A stretch of DNA of 35,858 nt from an uncultured Oscillospiraceae bacterium. Lineage in GTDB: Bacteria; Bacillota; Clostridia; Oscillospirales; Acutalibacteraceae. The first letter of the stretch is position 1. The number at the start of each line of letters is the position of its first letter. This document shows, one piece after another, positions 1 to 8,093 of this stretch. A model generated the notes under the pieces. The model worked only from the letters and a program-made list of their open reading frames with translations. It did no database searches and was not told the origin of the DNA. The position numbers and the translations under genes were made by a program. Where the stretch lies: contig CAOKRG010000025.1 of NCBI GenBank assembly GCA_948471095.1, forward strand, positions 1 to 35,858, in the 5' to 3' direction.

Positions 1-1382
1 CCAAGACCAAAGCCCTGCAGATGGCCCCCATCGACTCCCAGCGTCCCCAGCAGGCCGTGTTCAACTACGGCATCGACCTGCCCGCCAAGGAGGCTGTGGC
101 TGAGAAGTTCAAGGAGACCAGCGTTAAGGGCAGCCAGTTCAAGCAGCCCCTGTTGGAGTTCTCCGGCGCCTGCGGCGGCTGCGGCGAGACTCCTTACGCC
201 AAGCTTGCCACCCAGCTGTTCGGCGACAAGATGTTCATTGCCAACGCCACGGGCTGCTCCTCCATCTGGGGCGGTTCCGCGCCTGCCACTCCCTACACGG
301 TCAACAAGAAGGGCCACGGCCCCGCTTGGGAAAACTCCCTTTTCGAGGACAACGCCGAGTTCGGCCTGGGCATGTGCCTGGCCCAGAACGCGGTGCGCGG
401 CCGCTTGGCTGAGCTCACTGAGAAGCTCATCGCCATTGAGTACACCGTGCCCGAGATCAAGGAAGCCGGCAAGGCCTGGCTGGACACCATGACCGACAGC
501 AAGACTAACGATTCTGCCGCCACCGCTTATATCGAGGCTCTGGAAAACGGCGTGATGACCGTGGACGAGAACCTGGCGTTCATGAATTCTGAGAAGGCCA
601 AGGAAGTCTTTGGCGACAAGCTGGATGAGATGAAGGCCCACGCCGAGGCCCGCAAGGCCGCTGGCGAGAAGTACTGCGACTGCGAAGCCTGCACGCTGGC
701 TTTGGAGATCTTGAAGGATAAGGACTACCTGGCCAAGAAGTCCGTGTGGATTCTGGGCGGCGACGGCTGGGCTTATGACATTGGCTTCGGCGGTTTGGAC
801 CATGCCCTGGCCTCTGGCGAGAACATCAATGTGCTGGTGTTTGACACCGAGGTGTACTCCAACACCGGCGGGCAGGCTTCCAAGTCCACCCCCTGCGGCT
901 CCGTGGCGCAGTTCGCCGCCACCGGCAAGGCCCAGAAGAAGAAGGACCTGGCCGCGATCGCCATGAGCTACGGCTATGTGTACGTGGCCCAAGTGGCCAT
1001 GGGCGCCGACATGAACCAGTGCATCAAGGCCTTCTCCGAGGCTGAGAGCTACAACGGCCCCTCCATCATTCTGGCCTACGCTCCCTGCATCAACCACGGC
1101 ATCAAGGGCGGCATGGGCGTGTCTCAGACAGAGGAGAAGAAGGCGGTTGCCGCCGGCTATTGGCATAACTTCCGCTTCGATCCCCGCCGGGCTGACGCTG
1201 GCGAGAACCCCTTCCAGCTGGACAGCAAGGAGCCCTCTGCTTCTTACCGCGACTTCATCATGGGCGAAGTGCGCTACAACAGCCTGACCCGTTCCTTCCC
1301 GGAGCGCGCCGAGAAGCTGTTCGCCAATGCTGAGAAGTACGCCGAGGAGAAGTATCAGAAGCTGAAGAAGATGGCCGAGTAA
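1..1382 (+). CDS. nifJ: Pyruvate:ferredoxin (flavodoxin) oxidoreductase, C-terminal part (5' end outside window)
   Basis: Catalyses CoA-dependent oxidative decarboxylation of pyruvate to acetyl-CoA, CO2 and reduced ferredoxin in the cytoplasm of anaerobes. The frame is open from base 3 with no stop, so the Met codon at 21 is internal and the gene starts upstream. About 459 residues remain of the roughly 1170-1180 usual for the single-chain enzyme. Visible are the TPP-domain cysteines that bind the proximal 4Fe-4S cluster in the family (SGACGGCGETPY, then ATGCSSIWGG, and a late APCINHG) and the Mg-TPP motif GDGWAYDIGFGGLDHAL followed by TEVYSNTGGQASKSTP. A CDCEAC stretch lies between these blocks. 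The gene ends with TAA and is followed by a strong bidirectional terminator. Identification is near certain; only the N-terminal domains are unseen. Confidence 0.97.
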   Translation, partial: KTKALQMAPIDSQRPQQAVFNYGIDLPAKEAVAEKFKETSVKGSQFKQPLLEFSGACGGCGETPYAKLATQLFGDKMFIANATGCSSIWGGSAPATPYTVNKKGHGPAWENSLFEDNAEFGLGMCLAQNAVRGRLAELTEKLIAIEYTVPEIKEAGKAWLDTMTDSKTNDSAATAYIEALENGVMTVDENLAFMNSEKAKEVFGDKLDEMKAHAEARKAAGEKYCDCEACTLALEILKDKDYLAKKSVWILGGDGWAYDIGFGGLDHALASGENINVLVFDTEVYSNTGGQASKSTPCGSVAQFAATGKAQKKKDLAAIAMSYGYVYVAQVAMGADMNQCIKAFSEAESYNGPSIILAYAPCINHGIKGGMGVSQTEEKKAVAAGYWHNFRFDPRRADAGENPFQLDSKEPSASYRDFIMGEVRYNSLTRSFPERAEKLFANAEKYAEEKYQKLKKMAE

Positions 1383-1450
1383 TCTCCCCCTATCCGAAGC
1401 TTCTGCCCATAGAATTTACGCCTAGGCGCAGGTTCTGGGTTTAAACACGA

Positions 1451-1484
1451 AAAAGTCCGTCCAGTTTGCGCTGGACGGACTTTT
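1451..1484. terminator. Bidirectional rho-independent terminator
   Basis: A perfect 14-bp inverted repeat (1451-1464 with 1471-1484) around a 6-base loop. The stem has an A4 start and a T4 end, so it reads as a terminator in both directions. It sits between the convergent oxidoreductase gene (+) and the small unknown gene (-). Confidence 0.93.
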
Positions 1485-1503
1485 GTTTTATATGCAGAAA
1501 ACT

Positions 1504-1953
1504 TTACTCCACCGGTTCGCTGAGCAATTCGGTCTCTGCCAGGGCGCTCCCCTCTCCCCTAAAAGACGGCTCCCCCACCAGCCGCAGGAAACGGATGAGG
1601 GTGATCAGTATGCTGGTAGCGCCCAGCTTCACGTCCATACAATCCGAAGCCTGCCCCTGCTCCGCCAGCGCCTCCGCCTGCCTCTGGAAGCCAAACAGCG
1701 CGCACAAAGTGAGCAGCGAAGCCCCTATCTGCATATTCTGCGGGTCCGGGGCGCAGGCTTCCGGCTCCAGGAGATTCTGTCTCTGCACATCCAAGGATGC
1801 ATATTGCAAGGCCAGCCCAGCCAGAATCAGGCGCAGGAAAGCCTGGGATTCCTCCAAAAGCCGCAGGCCCTCCTGAAGCTCCTGCCCCGATGCTGGGGCC
1901 AAAGGCAGCAAACCGTTCTCCCCTCTCATGGCCTTGTCCCTCCCATTTTCCAT
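1504..1953 (-). CDS. Hypothetical protein, about 141-149 aa
   Basis: Not recognised. The open frame encodes a small soluble-looking protein with Leu/Ala/Glu-rich, probably helical segments (for example LQEGLRLLEESQAFLRLILA) and no signal peptide or clear membrane span. Two starts are possible: ATG at 1953 behind AGGATGG, or ATG at 1929 behind a better GGGAGGG site about 8 bases upstream, giving 141 residues. The stop lies 20 bases from the shared terminator at 1451-1484, which supports a real convergent transcript. The opposite strand has ORFs of similar length, but their translations show low-complexity Pro/Ser/Arg composition typical of antisense frames. Confidence 0.6.
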   Translation of the reverse strand: MENGRDKAMRGENGLLPLAPASGQELQEGLRLLEESQAFLRLILAGLALQYASLDVQRQNLLEPEACAPDPQNMQIGASLLTLCALFGFQRQAEALAEQGQASDCMDVKLGATSILITLIRFLRLVGEPSFRGEGSALAETELLSEPVE

Positions 1954-2022
1954 TTATGCCATCCTATGCGGGAAGCCTTGAACGTGATACTGCTCGCTAA
2001 GCGCTCTCATCCGTTTCTAAGG

Positions 2023-2126
2023 CTGTTCCCATAAGCTGAGTATGCGGATGTTTATGTGCAGATTTTTACCGTAGAAGACGCCGGAAATCTGCCAAAAAGG
2101 AGCGTGCGAACCCTTATGGAACACGT
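2023..2126. repeat. Short inverted-repeat-ended element, copy 1 (shorter)
   Basis: Shares its ends with the longer copy at 21857-22011: a left end reading GTTCCCATAAGCTGAGTATG and a right end with AAATCTGCCAAAAAGG then TTATGGAACACG. The centre is shorter than in copy 2. The two ends are imperfect inverted repeats (GTTCCCATAAG versus CTTATGGAACAC). There is no coding capacity. It looks like a MITE or other small mobilised palindromic element in the murC upstream region. Confidence 0.75.
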
Positions 2127-2171
2127 CCTAAGGATATTTCCCCAGCTCCTGCCATATTTTTTCCAAAACCC

Positions 2172-2200
2172 TTTATTTTGCAGGCATTTTGCACTATAAT
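2172..2200 (+). promoter_or_regulatory. Probable murC promoter
   Basis: A perfect -10 TATAAT (2195-2200) sits 17 bases after a poor -35 TTTATT (2172-2177). It lies about 105 bases upstream of the murC start. The -10 match and the A/T-rich setting carry the call; the -35 is weak. Confidence 0.5.
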
Positions 2201-2261
2201 ATATAAGCGGTATCGCATAGGGCGCCTGAGAGCCTTGAATGCGATGCGTGTGTTAAGGATA

Positions 2262-2282
2262 GGGCGGCGCTTTGGACCGCCC
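2262..2282 (+). other. GC-rich stem-loop in the murC leader
   Basis: GGGCGG (2262-2267) can pair with CCGCCC (2277-2282) across a 9-base loop just before the murC ribosome binding site. No U-tract follows, so it is not an ordinary terminator. A role is not established. Confidence 0.4.
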
Positions 2283-2305
2283 GGCTTAGGAAAGGATGAA
2301 CATCT

Positions 2306-3691
2306 ATGGAGAGACATGAGAATATTTTGAAGAGCCTGCGGCGCATTCACTTTTTGGGCGTCGGCGGCTCCGGCATGTGCCCAATGGCTCAGATTCTGTT
2401 TGAAAAAGGCTATGAAATCACCGGCTCGGATCAAAATGAATCCGATACCTTGGAGCGCGTCCGGGCCAGTGGGATCCCGGTCCAGCTGGGCAACCGCCCG
2501 GAAAACATCGGCAGCGCCCAGGCCCTGGTCTACACTGCCGCCTGCAAGCCGGATAACCCGGAACTGGCCGCCGCCCGGGAAAAGGGCATTCCCACTTTGG
2601 AGCGGTCGGTCATGCTGGGCATGCTCACCTCCCTCTACCCAGAGCTGGTGGCTGTTTCCGGCACCCACGGCAAAACCACCACCACCGCCATGCTCACCCA
2701 AATTCTGGTGGAGGCCGGACGGGACCCCAGCGCCATCATCGGAGGAAAGCTCCCCCTGATCGGCGGCAACAGCCGGGTGGGAGCCAGTGATACTATGGTC
2801 TGCGAGGCCTGCGAGTATGTGGATTCCTTCTTGCAGCTGGACCCGGTGGTGTCCCTCATCCTCAACATTGAGGCGGATCATCTGGATTATTTTAAAACCT
2901 TGGAGAATATTGTCAAGTCTTTCCGTCAGTTTGCCGGACAGACCAGCCGGGCGTTGATTGTAAACGGGGAGGACAAAAACGTCATGGCGGCTGTTTCCGG
3001 CCAAGAGGGCAAGGAGACCGTTACCTTTGGCCTGACCAGCGCCTGCGACTATTACCCGGCGGACTTGAACGAGGAGCCTACCGCCTGCGAGGATTTTACC
3101 TTAATGTGCCGGGGCCAGGCCCTGGGCCGCGTCGAGCTTTCTGTGCCGGGCAAGCACAACATGCTCAACGCCCTGGCCGCTGCCGCCGCCGCCCATGATC
3201 TGGGCGTTGCCCCGGAAGCCATCTGCCGGTCCCTCAGCCGGTTTTCCGGGGTGCACCGCCGGTTTGAGGTGCTGGGCAAGTTCCAGGGCGTCACCGTGGC
3301 GGACGACTTTGCCCACCACCCCACGGAGCTTACCTCGGTGCTGTCCTCCGCCATGAAGATGGGCTACCGGCAGGTCTGGGCGGTATTCCAGCCCCACACC
3401 TATTCTCGTACCTACGCTTTTTTGGACGGCTTTGCCAAGGCCCTCGCCATTCCCGACCATCTGGTTATGACGGAGATTCTGGCGGTGCGGGAAGAAAATA
3501 TATACGGCATTCAGACCAGCGACCTGGCCGCGAAGGTGCCGGGAAGCCAGTGGTTTGGCAGCTTTGAGGAAATCGCCGGTTACGTGATGGAGCGGGCCCA
3601 GCCCGGGGACCTGATTTTGACCCTAGGCGGCGGAGACATCTATAAATGCGCCAATCTGATCGTGGAAAAGTACCGGGCGAAAGCCCAATGA
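2306..3691 (+). CDS. murC: UDP-N-acetylmuramate--L-alanine ligase
   Basis: ATP-dependent addition of L-alanine to UDP-N-acetylmuramate, the first amino-acid step of peptidoglycan precursor synthesis in the cytoplasm. The 461-residue length is normal for MurC. In order: the N-terminal nucleotide-sugar binding motif HFLGVGGSGM (about residue 14), the ATP loop VSGTHGKTTTTAM (about 118-131), the central-domain block EACEYVDSFL and NIEADHLDYF, then the C-terminal domain motifs VHRRFEVLG, DDFAHHPTE and FQPHTYSR. The ATG at 2306 has an AGGAAAGGA site about 10 bases upstream. It is followed after 27 bases by a HAD phosphatase in the same direction, probably co-transcribed. Confidence 0.97.
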   Translation: MERHENILKSLRRIHFLGVGGSGMCPMAQILFEKGYEITGSDQNESDTLERVRASGIPVQLGNRPENIGSAQALVYTAACKPDNPELAAAREKGIPTLERSVMLGMLTSLYPELVAVSGTHGKTTTTAMLTQILVEAGRDPSAIIGGKLPLIGGNSRVGASDTMVCEACEYVDSFLQLDPVVSLILNIEADHLDYFKTLENIVKSFRQFAGQTSRALIVNGEDKNVMAAVSGQEGKETVTFGLTSACDYYPADLNEEPTACEDFTLMCRGQALGRVELSVPGKHNMLNALAAAAAAHDLGVAPEAICRSLSRFSGVHRRFEVLGKFQGVTVADDFAHHPTELTSVLSSAMKMGYRQVWAVFQPHTYSRTYAFLDGFAKALAIPDHLVMTEILAVREENIYGIQTSDLAAKVPGSQWFGSFEEIAGYVMERAQPGDLILTLGGGDIYKCANLIVEKYRAKAQ

Positions 3692-3718
3692 AACGCTTTG
3701 GAAAGGAGAAAAGACAGG

Positions 3719-4495
3719 ATGGTAAAAGCGGTTTTTTTCGACATTGACGGCACCCTGCTGGACCACGGCCATGGGGGCGTGATGCCGGACTCCACCAAGC
3801 GGAGCCTGCAGGCCCTGCGTGAAAAGGGGATCAAAGTCTTTGTGGCCACGGGCCGCTTCCCCGCCATGGTGACGTTCATGGAGGCCATGTTTCCCTTTGA
3901 CGGCTATGTAACCATGAACGGCCAGCTGGCGGTCCTGCGGGACGGCTCCGTCGTCCACCGGATGGGGCATGACCCGGAGGACATCCGCAAGCTCGTCGCG
4001 GCCTCCCGGCAGAAGGGCTTCCCCAGCCTGATCATTGAGGAGGACGCCTGGTTTTACACCGTCCCTTCCCCGGAAATCGACCGGCACTTCCATTTTGGCG
4101 GCATTCCCGCGCCGGAGCGTTCTTACGATCCCGCGCGCTTAGAGGCGCATCCCGTCCTGCAGTTTCTCATCTACAGCCCGGAGGACCTATCCAATCTGGA
4201 CGCCCTGGAACACATCGGCATTACCAGCGCCGGAGGAACTATTTTCGATATCATTCCCGAAAAAGGCGGCAAGGAGGTGGGCATTGAGGCGGCGGCGAAG
4301 CACTTTCACATCCAGCGGGAGGAAATCATGGTTTTTGGCGATGGGGACAACGATGCGCGGATGCTCCGCTGGGCCGGGACCGGCGTGGCCATGGGCAACG
4401 GCACAGAGAGCGCCAAATCCGCCGCCCGCTACATAACCAGCCCCGTGGACCAAGACGGAATCGAAAAGGCGCTGCGTCACTTTCGCGTGCTATAA
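3719..4495 (+). CDS. HAD-superfamily hydrolase, Cof type (sugar-phosphate phosphatase-like)
   Basis: Probable Mg-dependent phosphatase of small phosphorylated metabolites. With the ATG at 3719 (AAAGGAG site about 10 bases upstream) the protein is 258 residues, typical of Cof-type IIB HADs; an in-frame TTG at 3698 is less well placed. HAD motif I is FFDIDGT near the N-terminus (nucleophile Asp and acid/base Asp), motif II is the Thr of VATGRFP, motif III the Lys in GGKEVGIE, and motif IV is FGDGDNDARML. The cap domain lies between motifs II and III. The substrate cannot be told from sequence. It follows murC closely, but there is no obvious functional link. Confidence 0.9.
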   Translation: MVKAVFFDIDGTLLDHGHGGVMPDSTKRSLQALREKGIKVFVATGRFPAMVTFMEAMFPFDGYVTMNGQLAVLRDGSVVHRMGHDPEDIRKLVAASRQKGFPSLIIEEDAWFYTVPSPEIDRHFHFGGIPAPERSYDPARLEAHPVLQFLIYSPEDLSNLDALEHIGITSAGGTIFDIIPEKGGKEVGIEAAAKHFHIQREEIMVFGDGDNDARMLRWAGTGVAMGNGTESAKSAARYITSPVDQDGIEKALRHFRVL

Positions 4496-4498
4496 TTC

Positions 4499-4568
4499 GG
4501 GGCCTCCGGCGGGGAGGGGCTTCGCCCCCTCCACCCCCACCACTTTTGAAAAGTGGACAAAACCTTTA
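4499..4568 (-). repeat. Partial copy of an interspersed palindromic element
   Basis: Contains CCACTTTTGAAAAGTGG followed by ACAAAAC (4540-4563), a perfect 24-base match to the reverse complement of 6036-6059. The GC-rich hairpin before it (GGGGCTTCGCCCC-like) also has a counterpart in the other copy. The two copies point towards each other around the lipoprotein and TolB-like genes. Confidence 0.7.
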
Positions 4569-4586
4569 ATGTAAAGGGAGATTTTT

Positions 4587-5048
4587 ATGAAAAAGCTTTT
4601 TGCTGTTCTGTTGATTGTCTGCCTACTGGGAGCCTGCGCCGGGTCCGCGCCGGAGCCTGGGCCCTCCCCCACTCCCGTTCCCACCGCCGCGCCCGCGCCT
4701 ACGGCCTCCCCCACTCCCACGCCGGAGCCCCGGGAGGAATATGTGCTGGTCTCCCTCTCCTATTCGGAAGACGGGCAGACGCTGGGCGGAATGCTCTATA
4801 GCCGCGCCGGTCTGGCCTCGTTTTCCGTGGAGGCGGACATGGTCCATCTGGCAGAGGGCCTGGACCAGCTGGAAGTAGGGCAGGTTCTGGACGTGCGCGC
4901 GGAAGGCGTCCTGATGAGCTCGCCGGGCCAGTTGACTGGCGTGTCCGAGGTTTTCGTGTTGGGCGTGGCAGAGGAGGAGCGCTTGGAACAGGCGCTGCGG
5001 GCCTACCATGACTGGCACGGCGATGCGGATTCCTCTGACGCGGAATAA
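4587..5048 (+). CDS. Small lipoprotein with Pro-rich linker
   Basis: A 153-residue predicted lipoprotein: a basic start, a hydrophobic core and lipobox LLGAC with Cys17, then a Pro/Thr/Ala/Ser-rich linker (about residues 22-48) that would span the cell wall. A compact domain of about 100 residues follows. The ATG has AAGGGAG 8 bases upstream. The C-terminal domain (from EEYVLVSLSYSEDG) is not recognised; its beta-rich look with an acidic tail gives no function. The next gene, a TolB-like protein, follows after 37 bases and may share the transcript. Confidence 0.8.
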   Translation: MKKLFAVLLIVCLLGACAGSAPEPGPSPTPVPTAAPAPTASPTPTPEPREEYVLVSLSYSEDGQTLGGMLYSRAGLASFSVEADMVHLAEGLDQLEVGQVLDVRAEGVLMSSPGQLTGVSEVFVLGVAEEERLEQALRAYHDWHGDADSSDAE

Positions 5049-5071
5049 CTTTTTTATCCTATTTTATCGCG

Positions 5072-5115
5072 AAGGAGCTGCATGTATGGAAGCGTCTCAA
5101 AAAAAGAACCCCTAG
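5072..5115 (+). other. Original start of the TolB-like gene, interrupted by an in-frame TAG
   Basis: A strong AAGGAG site (5072-5077) is followed by ATG at 5086 and ten codons in the same frame as the propeller gene, of which the tenth is TAG (5113-5115). The frame then continues LREESSILEVYH into the Met at 5152 without another stop. This looks like the native start with one nonsense change. Confidence 0.7.
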
Positions 5116-5151
5116 CTCAGGGAGGAATCCTCCATTCTGGAAGTCTACCAC

Positions 5152-5964
5152 ATGGAGACCGGCCAGCGGGAAGCGCTGGCCCGGTTTGACGGTGTGATCG
5201 AGGCCCCCAACTGGTCCAAAGACGGGAGCTTTTTGATCTATAACAGCGGCGGGAGGCTCTACCGCTTTGACCTGGGCAGCAGGACCAGCAGCGGCATCCC
5301 CACCGGTTTTGCGGCCGCCTGCAACAACGACCATGTGCTCTCCCCGGACGGGACGGGCATAGCCATCAGCCATATGACCCGGGAGGACCTCCAATCCCGG
5401 GTCTATACCCTGCCCATTGCCGGAGGCGCACCCCAGCTGGTCACGCCCCTGGGCCCCAGCTACCTGCACGGCTGGTCCCCGGACGGAAAGACCCTGGCCT
5501 ATTGCGCCCAACGGGGTGGAGAATTCGACGTCTACACGGTTCCGGCCGGGGGCGGCGAGGAGGTCCGGCTGACCAGCGCTCCCGGCCTGAACGATGGACC
5601 GGAATACAGTCCCGATGGGAAATATATCTGGTTCAACTCCGTGCGCACAGGGCTGATGCAGGCCTGGCGCATGAGGGCGGACGGCTCGGAGCAAACCCAG
5701 ATGACCTTCGACCTGGACCGGAACACCTGGTTCCCCCATATCTCGCCGGATGGGAAACAGGTGGTGATGCTGGCCTACCGGAAAGGGGATCTGGAGCCCG
5801 GAGAGCATCTGCCCGGCAAGCAGGTGGAGCTGCGGCTGATGGAGGCTTCCGGCGGTTCCGTCCGCACCATCGCGGAGCTCTATGGCGGTCAGGGGACCAT
5901 CAATGTAAACTCCTGGTCGCCAGACAGCAAACACTTTGCCTTTGTCAGCTACCAGCCAAAATAA
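5152..5964 (+). CDS. TolB-like WD40/PD40 beta-propeller protein, start region broken by an amber codon
   Basis: Encodes repeated PD40 blades: APNWSKDGSFLIYNSGG, VLSPDGTGIAISH, GWSPDGKTLAYC, EYSPDGKYIWFNS, HISPDGKQVVMLAY and SWSPDSKHFAFVSY. There is no signal peptide, so a cytoplasmic propeller is expected; the ligand is unknown. The 270 residues from Met5152 keep all visible blades. The better ribosome site and ATG lie upstream at 5072/5086, but a TAG at 5113 interrupts that frame. If 5152 is used, only GGAAG about 8 bases upstream supports it. Read through the TAG, the protein would have 292 residues. It could be a young pseudogene, a gene rescued by internal initiation, or a sequencing error. 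Confidence 0.75.
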   Translation: METGQREALARFDGVIEAPNWSKDGSFLIYNSGGRLYRFDLGSRTSSGIPTGFAAACNNDHVLSPDGTGIAISHMTREDLQSRVYTLPIAGGAPQLVTPLGPSYLHGWSPDGKTLAYCAQRGGEFDVYTVPAGGGEEVRLTSAPGLNDGPEYSPDGKYIWFNSVRTGLMQAWRMRADGSEQTQMTFDLDRNTWFPHISPDGKQVVMLAYRKGDLEPGEHLPGKQVELRLMEASGGSVRTIAELYGGQGTINVNSWSPDSKHFAFVSYQPK

Positions 5965-5978
5965 AGAGCCGCAAAACG

Positions 5979-6160
5979 GGAGTGTCCAAACGCGTGTTTT
6001 GTTAAGAGAAAAGCCCGCCAAGCACAACAGTAAAAGTTTTGTCCACTTTTCAAAAGTGGCAGGGTGTGGGACGGAGTCCCACGGCCTTGCCGCAGCCGCG
6101 ACCTTTGCGGCGGAGGCCACTCCGTATGACTCTTTAAAAACTGCGCCCTTTAGACACTCC
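5979..6160. repeat. Inverted-repeat-ended element, about 182 bp (MITE-like)
   Basis: Ends are GGAGTGTCCAAA (5979-5990) and TTTAGACACTCC (6149-6160), a 12-bp terminal inverted repeat with one mismatch. Inside are AACGCGTGTTTTGTTAAGAG, the palindrome CCACTTTTCAAAAGTGG (6043-6059) and GC-rich hairpins. A diverged relative occurs at 8184-8314 and a partial inverted copy at 4499-4568. There is no coding capacity. It begins 15 bases after the TolB-like stop codon. Confidence 0.72.
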
Positions 6161-6170
6161 ACGCAAAACA

Positions 6171-6218
6171 AAAACCAGCCCCCGGCAAAACGTCCTCCGC
6201 TTTCCGAGGGCTGGTTTT
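6171..6218. terminator. Terminator, probably bidirectional
   Basis: AAAACCAGCCC (6171-6181) pairs with GGGCTGGTTTT (6208-6218). It lies 7 bases beyond the ABC transporter stop on the - strand, with a T-run on both strands. It also closes the + strand unit ending at 5964. Confidence 0.85.
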
Positions 6219-6224
6219 ATGTTG

Positions 6225-7958
6225 TTAGAGCTCCAAAGCGGCCTGGTAGAGCCCGGTGTACGCGCCGCCGAGAGCCAACAGCTCTTGGTGGGTTCCCTGC
6301 TCGCACACGCCGTTCTCGTCCAGTACAATAATGCGCCCGGCCTTGCGCACAGTGGAAAGCCTGTGGGCGATGACCAAGGTGGTGCGGCTCTGGGCCAACC
6401 GCTCCAAGGAGTCCTGGACCACCCGCTCGCTGTGGGCGTCCAGGGCGCTGGTGGCCTCGTCAAAAATCAGAATGGGCGGATCTTTGAGGAACACCCGGGC
6501 TATGGAAATTCGCTGCTGCTGTCCGCCGGAAAGGCGTACCCCGTGAGGCCCTACATCCGTGTCATATCCCTGGGGCAGCTTTTGGATGAACTCGTGCGCT
6601 CCCGCTTTCTGGGCCGCGGCGATAATCTCTTCCTGGGTGCAGCCAGGCCTGCCGTAGGCGATGTTCTCCCCGATGGTGCCCGCGAACAGGTACACGTCCT
6701 GCTGTACCATACCGATGTTCTGCCGCAGGGAGCGCAGGGCGGCCTTTTCCACAGGCAGGCCGTCCAACAGAACCTGACCCTTCTGCACCTGGTAGAACCG
6801 GGGGATGAGGGAGCACAGGGTGGTTTTCCCCACGCCGGAAGCGCCCACCAGGGCCACATACTCCCCGGCCTTAATGGACAGATTCAGCCCGTGGAATACG
6901 GAAGCGCCGCCGTTATAGGAGAAGGAGACGCCCCGCAGCTCCAAATCGCCCTTGACTTTGGGAAGCTCCCGTGCCTCCGGGCTGTCCTGGATTTCCGGGG
7001 GCGTTTCCATCATCTCCCAATACCGGGCAAAACTGGTAACGCCCTCCTGCAAAAGGCGGCTGGTGTTTGCAAGGCTGCGCACCGGACCGGCAAAATAATT
7101 CACGTACAGCATAAAAAGGATAAGATCGGGCAGCGCCATGGCCCCCGCCCACACAGCCAGCCCCCCGAACACCGCCACCGCGATGGGCAGCAGGTTCGCA
7201 AAGGCGTCCATGCCGCAGTAAAGCCTGGCCTCGCCCTGGTAGCCCCGGCGGCGGCTCTCCAGGAAACGCTGGTTCTGCCGGTCAAACTTTTCCTCCTCGA
7301 CCCCCTCGTTTGTGAAGGACTGTACCACCCGCACGCCGGAAAGGGAATCCTCCACCTGGGCGTTGATATCCCCCGCGCGCCTGCGGCCCTGGGCCAGGGC
7401 CTCCCGCATTTTCCGGCTGTAGTACAGGGTGTATACCGCCATAAAGGGCAGAAGCGCCAGAATTGCCAGGGTGACCTTCCAGTTGATGGCAAACAGAATC
7501 GCCGTGGCTCCCGCAAGCTTGAGGGCGTTCACCGCCACGTCCTCGGGGAAGTGGTGGAAAAATTCTGCCAGGGATAGGGAGTCTGCCGTGATGCGGGACA
7601 TCAACTCCCCTACCTTGTGGGTATCGTAAAAGGAAAAAGACATCCCCTGGCAGTGCCGGAAAAGCTGGGCGCGCATATCCCGCTCCATCTTTGCGCCCAT
7701 GTGATGGCCCTGATAATCTAAAAAATACTGACACAGGGCCTGTATAAGCACCAGCAGAAACAAAATCAGCCCCAGCCGCAGGATGCGGCCCTGAGGGGCA
7801 AAGTCCCCGGCGGCCAGCACGTCCTCCGTGATGGCGCGCACGCCCAGGGGTACCGCCAGCGCGATGGCCGACATCAGCAAGGCGCAGGCCATGTCCGCGA
7901 AAAACCAGCCCGCATAGGGTTTGTAAAAGGATACCAGTTGTTTAAAGCGTTTTAACAA
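6225..7958 (-). CDS. ABC exporter, fused membrane and ATPase domains
   Basis: A full-length half-transporter (577 residues) of the MsbA/LmrA-like class, working as a homodimer or with a partner encoded elsewhere. The N-terminal part has about six membrane segments (from VSFYKPYAGWFF to about residue 300). The ATPase domain then shows Walker A GASGVGKTT, the signature LSGGQQQR, Walker B ILIFDEATSALD and the H-loop IAHRLST. The start is set at TTG 7958, which has GGAGGG 7 bases upstream. The longer frame from ATG 7997 adds 13 residues that cover this ribosome site and is less likely. The exported substrate (drug, lipid or peptide) is unknown. The gene is monocistronic with its own promoter, long leader and terminator. 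Confidence 0.93.
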   Translation of the reverse strand: MLKRFKQLVSFYKPYAGWFFADMACALLMSAIALAVPLGVRAITEDVLAAGDFAPQGRILRLGLILFLLVLIQALCQYFLDYQGHHMGAKMERDMRAQLFRHCQGMSFSFYDTHKVGELMSRITADSLSLAEFFHHFPEDVAVNALKLAGATAILFAINWKVTLAILALLPFMAVYTLYYSRKMREALAQGRRRAGDINAQVEDSLSGVRVVQSFTNEGVEEEKFDRQNQRFLESRRRGYQGEARLYCGMDAFANLLPIAVAVFGGLAVWAGAMALPDLILFMLYVNYFAGPVRSLANTSRLLQEGVTSFARYWEMMETPPEIQDSPEARELPKVKGDLELRGVSFSYNGGASVFHGLNLSIKAGEYVALVGASGVGKTTLCSLIPRFYQVQKGQVLLDGLPVEKAALRSLRQNIGMVQQDVYLFAGTIGENIAYGRPGCTQEEIIAAAQKAGAHEFIQKLPQGYDTDVGPHGVRLSGGQQQRISIARVFLKDPPILIFDEATSALDAHSERVVQDSLERLAQSRTTLVIAHRLSTVRKAGRIIVLDENGVCEQGTHQELLALGGAYTGLYQAALEL

Positions 7959-8017
7959 AATATTTCCCTCCGTTTGAATGCGGGAGGGCCGTGCCAAAAC
8001 AGCCTATCCGGCCATTT

Positions 8018-8071
8018 TCAGCAAAATATCCCTCCCTTGTTGTCTGTGTTTACCGTTTTGTTGGCTTTCAT
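8018..8071 (-). CDS. Possible 17-aa leader peptide upstream of the ABC exporter
   Basis: A short open frame in the exporter leader reads MKANKTVNTDNKGGIFC and stops 59 bases before the exporter start codon. Its ribosome site is poor (GAGGACGG roughly 14 bases upstream). A second SD-plus-TTG (GGGAGGGATATT then TTG) overlaps its end and encodes only six codons. Translation is unproven; it is listed because leader peptides often control transporter genes. Confidence 0.25.
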   Translation of the reverse strand: MKANKTVNTDNKGGIFC

Positions 8072-8093
8072 GATATAGACACCGTCCTCTCTT

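Noticed and set aside
6219-7577. A 452-aa + strand ORF opposite the ABC exporter
   Set aside because: Antisense shadow of the exporter; low-complexity His/Gln/Gly composition.
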